From JBFJVZ01 sp041623895 (GTDB lineage Bacteria > Planctomycetota > Planctomycetia > Pirellulales > Pirellulaceae), in assembly GCA_041623895.1 (NCBI GenBank), contig JBFJVZ010000269.1, forward strand, positions 1 to 11,066: DNA of 11,066 bases, written 5' to 3'. Numbering within the stretch: the stretch's first letter is position 1; every line of letters begins with the position of its first letter. A program made the translations under genes and the position numbers. The notes below the pieces were generated by a model that did no database searches, had not been told where the DNA came from, and was given only the letters and a program-made list of their open reading frames with translations. This document shows positions 6,059-11,066 of this stretch, piece by piece.

Positions 6059-8302
6059 ATGCAATCGCGTCCGAGCCATCGAATGAGCAAAACTGAGATC
6101 GAGAACCCTCCCGACGGCGGGGCAAGGCTGCTTTGCCAACAAGCAAACGCCCTATCGAGTCGAAAGCGGGTGTTCCTGATTTTGATGGCATTGCTGATGT
6201 CACTGGCCGTCCCCACGTGCTGGGGAACGCTTGGCGAAATCAACGGGCTGGTGAAGACAGCTAACGCAATGAACACCTCTCCAACACGGTTGCCCGAGAG
6301 CGACAACGAGCAGTCGGAGCCGGGTGTTGCCAGCGACAACGGCTTGACCATCAAGCTGATTCCCGACCAGAAGGCATTTGTTGGTTCGCCCGACACGCTG
6401 ATCGATCTGAGCGACGTATTCTCAGCAACCGAGATTGGGGGCGGACCGCTGAAGATCGAAGTGCTGCGCAGCAAAAAGGATGTTGCTGAGGCCGAAATTG
6501 TGGGCCAGATGCTGCGGCTGAAATGGAAATCGCGAACCGCCAAGCAACGCGAAGTCCTGATTCGCGCGACGGCGCCCTCAGGTGATTACGTCGATACAAA
6601 ATTTTATGTCGAAATTTGGGAGCCCGATTATTGGAAGCTGATCCTGACAGTCCTGGGTGGATTGGGAATTTTTCTGCTGGGGATGAAGAATCTATCGGAA
6701 GGCTTGCAGGCCATCGCCGGCAACCGGCTGCGGCGGATGATCGGCATTGTCACGGACAACCGCGTGATGGCCACCGGGGTTGGCTTGTTGGTGACGATGC
6801 TCGTTCAATCGAGCTCGATCACGACCGTCATGGTGGTCGGTTTTGTCAACAGTGGATTCATGACCCTGACTCAAGCGGTCGGCGTGATCATGGGCGCCAA
6901 CATCGGCACGACGATTACGGGCTGGATCCTGGTGTTGAAGATTGGAAAATACGGTTTGCCGATCGCCGGAGCAGCGGCATTTTTTTACTTGTTTGCAAAA
7001 CGTGATCGGCTGCGCTACACGGCGCTGGCCATCATGGGCCTGGGGCTCGTGTTCCTGGGCTTGGAATTGATGAAAGACGGATTCGCGGTCATCAAAGAAC
7101 TGCCGGAATTCGAGGCCTGGTTCAAGGCTTTTGATGCGGCAACGTATTTGGGCGTCTTGAAGTGCGCCATGGTGGGATGCGTGCTGACATTCATCGTGCA
7201 GTCGTCCTCAGCGACTTTGGGGATCACGATTGGTTTGGCGCAAATTGGTGTGATCGAGTTTGAGACGGCAGCGGCTTTGGTGCTTGGCGAGAATATTGGA
7301 ACGACGATCACGGCTTGGCTGGCCTCATTCGGATCCAACACCAACGCCAAACGCGCGGCTTATTTCCACATCATGTTCAACGTCTTGGGGGTTGCCTGGA
7401 TTACGGCCGTCTTCCCCGCTTACCTGATGCTCGTTCGTTACTTGCTCGCGGGGGACCCGCATGCTGACATGTCGCTGGGAGTGGTCTCCGCTGCCGAAAT
7501 CACGGCCGGCATCGCGACGGTACACACGGGGTTCAATGTGACCAACACGATCGTGTTCTTGCCGCTGGCCGGCTACATGGCCTCGCTATTGCGGCGATTG
7601 ATCCCTGATCAGACAAGTTTGGCGGAGGAACAGGAACATCTGACCAATCTTGATATCCGGATGCTGGAATCGCCCGTTGTCGCCGTCGAGCAGTCGCGGG
7701 TCGAGGTATTGCGGATGGTGAAGAACTGCAAGCAGATGATGGATTTGCTGCAGGAACTTCTCCGCCGCGACACGCTGGATGACAAACTGATGAAGCAGAT
7801 TTTGGAGATGGAGGAGCAGCAGGATGCCATCCAGAGTGAGATCGTGACGTTCATGTCCAATCTGCTTGTCGGCAACGTTCCCCACGATGTCTTTGCGGAG
7901 GCCCGCCGCCAATTGCGGATGGCCGACGAATACGAATCAATCAGCGATTGCATTACCAGCGTATTGAAAGCACATCGACATCTCCGCCGTCATGAATTGC
8001 GACTGCCAGACGATCAGCAAGCGGAGTTGTCGGAACTGCACGAAATGGTCGCCGATTACTTGGACGAGGTCAGCAACTACTACGAACACTGGGAAACCAT
8101 GTCCGTCGCCACCGAAGTGATGCCGCGGGGGGAAGCCATCACCAAGTTTGCCAAATCCCTGTATAAGCGGCTGCTTGCCAAGACACCCGAGGAGCAAATC
8201 GAAGCACGTTCGATCGTCGCCTACAATCGCGAGGTCGCAGCATACCGACGCATCCGTGATCATCTCGTCAATATCGCCGAAACCCTGGCTGGCGAGAAAT
8301 AG
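6059..8302 (+). CDS. Na+/phosphate cotransporter family protein with N-terminal extracytoplasmic Ig/cadherin-like domain
   Basis: A 747-residue protein from ATG 6059; ATG 6083 (residue 9) is an equal alternative, and neither has a good ribosome-binding site. Residues 36-55 form a hydrophobic segment (signal anchor or signal peptide). Residues 90-188 form an added extracytoplasmic domain with IDLSDVFSATEIGGGPLKIEV and LIRATAPSGDYVDTKFYVEI, the strand pattern of cadherin/CADG-like Ig folds. The transporter core starts at about 192: GGLGIFLLGMKNLSEGL, QSSSITT at 250-256, GANIGTT at 279-285, QSSSATL at 381-387, and GENIGTT at 410-416 with Glu in place of the usual Ala. Residues about 535-745 are a helical PhoU-like domain (RMADEYESISDCITSVL). 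By family it imports phosphate with sodium. Compared with the divergent paralogue it is about 170 residues longer, all at the N-terminus. A Pho-box-like site lies 50 bp upstream. Confidence 0.9.
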   Translation: MQSRPSHRMSKTEIENPPDGGARLLCQQANALSSRKRVFLILMALLMSLAVPTCWGTLGEINGLVKTANAMNTSPTRLPESDNEQSEPGVASDNGLTIKLIPDQKAFVGSPDTLIDLSDVFSATEIGGGPLKIEVLRSKKDVAEAEIVGQMLRLKWKSRTAKQREVLIRATAPSGDYVDTKFYVEIWEPDYWKLILTVLGGLGIFLLGMKNLSEGLQAIAGNRLRRMIGIVTDNRVMATGVGLLVTMLVQSSSITTVMVVGFVNSGFMTLTQAVGVIMGANIGTTITGWILVLKIGKYGLPIAGAAAFFYLFAKRDRLRYTALAIMGLGLVFLGLELMKDGFAVIKELPEFEAWFKAFDAATYLGVLKCAMVGCVLTFIVQSSSATLGITIGLAQIGVIEFETAAALVLGENIGTTITAWLASFGSNTNAKRAAYFHIMFNVLGVAWITAVFPAYLMLVRYLLAGDPHADMSLGVVSAAEITAGIATVHTGFNVTNTIVFLPLAGYMASLLRRLIPDQTSLAEEQEHLTNLDIRMLESPVVAVEQSRVEVLRMVKNCKQMMDLLQELLRRDTLDDKLMKQILEMEEQQDAIQSEIVTFMSNLLVGNVPHDVFAEARRQLRMADEYESISDCITSVLKAHRHLRRHELRLPDDQQAELSELHEMVADYLDEVSNYYEHWETMSVATEVMPRGEAITKFAKSLYKRLLAKTPEEQIEARSIVAYNREVAAYRRIRDHLVNIAETLAGEK

Positions 8303-8334
8303 TTGCCCGCGAATCTTGCCTGGCAATGTTTCGT

Positions 8335-9435
8335 TTACCCGCCGGGAACGGGAATCCGCTTGGACCATTGGGAATGCCAATCGTGGCTGGCCCAGTTGTC
8401 CGTGCTGGCATAGCTCCGCACCACGAATTGATCGTCCTCTGTTCCAGGCTTATCGACTAACTCCACATAAAGAAAACCGTGTCGCAATCCGACGCCTTGA
8501 TTCGGATTCCTGGTATCTGTTTTGGCAGCGGCTGCGTCATCCGGATTAAACACGTCAACACCGGCACTGAGTTCTGTTCCAAACTGCTCGCCATCCCAGA
8601 CCATGCGGCTGGGCGGTGAACCGTGCGTGTGACCGTGGAATAAGGCAACCACGTTGTACTTCTGCGTTTCCAACCAGAACTCGGTTAAGTCCTCCCGCGA
8701 CCAATCATACTCCGGACAGTTCGGATGCAAGTGAAACGAAATAATCACGGGACGGCCGCTGCCGCCAACATGGGTTGCCAGATCTTCGCGCAGAAACTCC
8801 AAGCTCGCTCGTGATGCATAGTGGTGATCGTCGCGGCGAACGTCGCCCAGGCCGACAAAGATGCCGGCATTGACGCAATGCAACGGCCCCCAATCCCACG
8901 AGTAATGCAGACCATTGCTCGACACGTTGACAACACCGTTGCGTTTGCGATTGCGCGCAATGATCTCGTCGATAATGAACGTGTCACCTTGTGGTCCGTC
9001 GTGATTACCATGCAATTCGTACACGGGAAACAAAATTTTCCCTCCTTTACCATTCAGCCCGAAGTCGGCTTTGAATCGCGTCCACTCAAACTTCTGCATG
9101 GCGTAGTAGGGACCGCCGGTCTTGTCAGCGCTGTCGATCAAGTCACCCGTGATGATGACTCCCAGTATGTCTTTGCTGACAATCCCGCCACCCAGGTTGT
9201 CCGGTATCCGCGAACCGGGCAAATCGTGGATCAAATTCAGGAAGCGTTGGCTAGCCTGCTCGGAATAGGGATCAAGCCGAGTGGGCTGGCGTGATTTTTC
9301 TGCGACGTACTGTGTATCACCGGCGACAATAAAAGCATATCGCCGCTCATCCGCCAGAGAAAAAGAGGACCAGTGGTTCCAAATCAAGGTCAAAACCAGC
9401 ACGACGATGATTCGATCGTTCAGGTTCATAATCAT
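8335..9435 (-). CDS. Exported calcineurin-like metallophosphoesterase
   Basis: A 366-residue protein from ATG 9435; ATG 9429 two codons later is equally good. The frame is open further upstream to 9597, but that extension is cysteine/arginine-rich and would bury the signal peptide. Residues 9-19 are a hydrophobic core and SLA-DE at 26-30 a likely signal-peptidase site, so the enzyme probably acts outside the cytoplasm. The metallophosphoesterase motifs appear in order: GDTQ at 39-42 (motif I, with Gln where many members have His), GDLID at 97-101, GNHD at 143-146, SFHLHP at 233-238, and HGHTHG at 267-272. These ligate a two-metal centre that hydrolyses phosphomonoesters or diesters; the substrate cannot be told. 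It is convergent with the second phosphate cotransporter (32 bp gap), which fits, but does not prove, a role in releasing phosphate for uptake. Confidence 0.88.
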   Translation of the reverse strand: MIMNLNDRIIVVLVLTLIWNHWSSFSLADERRYAFIVAGDTQYVAEKSRQPTRLDPYSEQASQRFLNLIHDLPGSRIPDNLGGGIVSKDILGVIITGDLIDSADKTGGPYYAMQKFEWTRFKADFGLNGKGGKILFPVYELHGNHDGPQGDTFIIDEIIARNRKRNGVVNVSSNGLHYSWDWGPLHCVNAGIFVGLGDVRRDDHHYASRASLEFLREDLATHVGGSGRPVIISFHLHPNCPEYDWSREDLTEFWLETQKYNVVALFHGHTHGSPPSRMVWDGEQFGTELSAGVDVFNPDDAAAAKTDTRNPNQGVGLRHGFLYVELVDKPGTEDDQFVVRSYASTDNWASHDWHSQWSKRIPVPGG

Positions 9436-9504
9436 GGACTCGATCGTCGGTAATGTCTTGGCGTTGTGATTGCTCGACCCACGCTCGCAAATCTTACTCT
9501 TATT

Positions 9505-9536
9505 GGATTTCCGCTGCTGACAGCGAAATCCTTTTT
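9505..9536 (+). terminator. Intrinsic-terminator-like hairpin in a divergent gap
   Basis: GGATTT-c-CGCTG (9505-9516), loop CTGA, CAGCG-AAATCC (9521-9531), then TTTTT (9532-9536). This is an 11-bp stem with one bulged C and a T-run, so it reads as a rho-independent terminator on the plus strand. No annotated plus-strand gene ends just before it: the phosphoesterase runs the other way and the membrane-protein gene begins 100 bp downstream. It may end a short or antisense RNA, or act as a leader attenuator of the downstream gene. Confidence 0.55.
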
Positions 9537-9636
9537 GATATGGCGTCCGGCGGCAGTCATAATCGCTTGCTGCGGCGATGGGTCCGCAGCCACGCACATC
9601 GAGGCGTGATCTTGGGCACCTTTGGATACAGCAGCG

Positions 9637-11066
9637 ATGAGTTCGACAACTGAGATTCTTCCTCCGGGGATTGAAAAATTCACCTTGCCGGAACTTCCCG
9701 AATTCAAAGGCAATGGTCCCTGGCTTTCGGTGTTCAGCCTGTTTGCGTTTCTACTCACCTCGCTGGCGGCATTGCTGTGTTCGACGGGATTGCCATTTTG
9801 GAGCCGCGCCCCATTTTTGTTCACGGCCATCGGCAGTGGCATCGGTGTTGTATATGAACTCTGGTTGATCGCCAGCGGGCGGCCCTACCTGTTGTTTCTG
9901 TCTCCCGGCGGCCGCATCGTCCAGTGGTGGCGCGCCTTGGTCTTGGTATTTGTCTTTGCCTCCACCTATCTGGCCTATTGCCTGATTAGCTTTGGCGGAT
10001 CACTAAGCCTGTTTTGGATTGTCAGCCTCTCGGGGGCATTGACGGGCTTGTTGGCCGTCGCCGTGTTACTGCGGGGACCGATGTCGTTGGGATCCCTCGT
10101 TTTCTTGTTGGGATTGATCGGGCAGCTGGCATTGGTTTGGCTTTCACCGGCGGTGCCTGGAGGTTCGTTGGTCGTTTGGCTGCTGACCGCAGCCGCTGTC
10201 ACTCTGTACGTTTCGATTTTGGTTGGTGCCGAGACACCGCAGCAGAGCACGCTCTTTCATTTGCTCGGAATCACCTCGGTCGGGCTTTTGTACTACGCGA
10301 TTCAATATGCCGGACGAGACGCGACGTCGTCTTTCGCCAGCGGCCTGATGCGGGTACCGTGGTTGTGGTTGTCATTGGGATTCGTGGCCGCGGTGGCCGT
10401 TGCCTTTTATTGCTTTCCCAAAACTTGGGGTGTCCTGCGGGCGTTCTTGACCAACGCTACCTGGCCTTTCTTTTATCTGCTGATTGCCGGCGGCCTGCGA
10501 GCTCCCAGGCCGGAACGACTGAGCGTTGTCTACAAGGGCAAAGAAGACAAGCTGAAACCATTGAAGGTGATGCCGTACTACCTCGGGCATCCTCGAAATC
10601 TGACGCATCCGATCAGTGTTCCCTGTTTGGACGAGGCGCTGACGCTGAAGGTCCACTCGTTCGGAATCATCACGCGGCTGGTCACTTTCTTTTTCGCCGT
10701 CGCCAGTGTCTTCAATCGCCTGTTTCCGTTTGCCAACACCACTGTCCCGATCCGGCACAAACCGCGGATGGAACCGTGGAGCGACGGCAGCCATTATTGG
10801 CCCTGGTGGCTGTTGAGAACGGTTTGGATACCGGGCCTGGGCCGGTTTCAAATCCAATCGGGCGTTCGCGGTCCGGGCTTTCAACCGACGCCTGAAATCG
10901 CCTTGGACGCCTATCAGAACGGGCAACTGTTGGCCTACCTGGTGGAGTACGGTATTGCCGGTTCGTTCATCGAAGCAGAGAAGCAAGGTCGAAACATTCG
11001 CTTCAAATTGGATTTTTCGTTTCTTCAGCAGTACGAAACCAAACCCGATTACGAGTCCTACGGCGG
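9637..11066 (+). CDS. Unrecognised polytopic membrane protein (3' truncated)
   Basis: The frame is open from ATG 9637 to the window end (476 codons seen) with no stop. I do not recognise the family. Residues 1-28 are polar (LPPGIEKFTLPELPEFKG). Eight or so hydrophobic segments follow at roughly 29-48, 57-79, 99-118, 122-145, 151-170, 177-197, 207-224 and 241-260, with another at 271-286. After that comes a mainly soluble region with ERLSVVYKGKEDKLKPLKVMPYYLGHP, one more hydrophobic stretch at about 343-360, and the aromatic-rich MEPWSDGSHYWPWW at 378-391. I see no transporter, protease, kinase or glycosyltransferase signature. The consistent reading frame, typical codon use and membrane pattern argue strongly that it is a real gene. 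Other frames in this stretch give arginine-rich shadows. The start has only a weak GGAT about 10 bases upstream. It is divergent from the phosphoesterase gene. Confidence 0.8.
   Translation, partial: MSSTTEILPPGIEKFTLPELPEFKGNGPWLSVFSLFAFLLTSLAALLCSTGLPFWSRAPFLFTAIGSGIGVVYELWLIASGRPYLLFLSPGGRIVQWWRALVLVFVFASTYLAYCLISFGGSLSLFWIVSLSGALTGLLAVAVLLRGPMSLGSLVFLLGLIGQLALVWLSPAVPGGSLVVWLLTAAAVTLYVSILVGAETPQQSTLFHLLGITSVGLLYYAIQYAGRDATSSFASGLMRVPWLWLSLGFVAAVAVAFYCFPKTWGVLRAFLTNATWPFFYLLIAGGLRAPRPERLSVVYKGKEDKLKPLKVMPYYLGHPRNLTHPISVPCLDEALTLKVHSFGIITRLVTFFFAVASVFNRLFPFANTTVPIRHKPRMEPWSDGSHYWPWWLLRTVWIPGLGRFQIQSGVRGPGFQPTPEIALDAYQNGQLLAYLVEYGIAGSFIEAEKQGRNIRFKLDFSFLQQYETKPDYESYG

Noticed and set aside
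8316..8326. TTGCCTGGCAA as a terminator between the second cotransporter and the phosphoesterase
   Set aside because: At most four pairs with a three-base loop and no T-run; too weak to call.
9436..9597. Upstream extension of the phosphoesterase to 9597
   Set aside because: The added residues are low-complexity and cysteine/arginine-rich, would put the signal peptide inside the protein, and cross the terminator-like hairpin.
9453..9653. Short plus-strand frame (66 codons) across the divergent gap
   Set aside because: It crosses the hairpin and overlaps the start of the membrane-protein gene in another frame; no domain or start signal.
10014..10895. Long plus-strand frame of 293 codons inside the membrane-protein gene
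   Set aside because: Arginine/glycine-rich composition typical of an out-of-frame shadow; the frame from 9637 gives a clear membrane protein across the whole stretch.

Overview
The window looks like a chromosomal segment of a planctomycete, probably of the Rhodopirellula/Pirellulaceae type. The reasons are a secreted PQQ-like propeller that begins its mature part with DWPQFLGP, moderate GC content, several genes with weak or no Shine-Dalgarno sequence, and a cadherin/Ig-like domain attached to a membrane protein. The assignment is inferred from protein style; there is no rRNA or other marker here. I saw no tRNA, rRNA, CRISPR array, transposase or phage gene.

Layout. 1-608: 3' part of a glycosyltransferase, cut by the window edge. 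670-1929: exported PQQ-like beta-propeller protein. 1930-2265: non-coding, AT-rich in part, with a repeated 14-mer. 2266-3159: rhomboid intramembrane serine protease with a soluble N-terminal domain. 3247-4146 (minus): polyphosphate kinase 2. 4193-5965 (minus): Na+/phosphate cotransporter with a C-terminal PhoU-like domain. 5966-6058: short divergent control region. 6059-8302 (plus): a second, longer Na+/phosphate cotransporter with an extra N-terminal extracytoplasmic domain. 8335-9435 (minus): exported calcineurin-like metallophosphoesterase. 9436-9636: divergent gap holding an intrinsic-terminator-like hairpin. 9637-11066: an unrecognised polytopic membrane protein that runs off the window.

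The coherent part is 3247-9435, which reads as a phosphate module: two divergent Na+/Pi importers, a PPK2 just downstream of one of them (46 bp gap, same strand, no visible terminator), and an exported phosphoesterase convergent with the other. The gap between the two importers carries four 8-bp elements at an exact 11-bp period (CTTAACCT, CTGCACCA, CTTAACAC, TGGCACAC). This matches the architecture of PhoB/PhoP/SphR Pho boxes, and the first copy equals the cyanobacterial half-site consensus as I remember it. I infer that a PhoB-like regulator controls one or both importers, and through one of them PPK2. This box and the domain fusion on the second importer are the most noteworthy things in the window.
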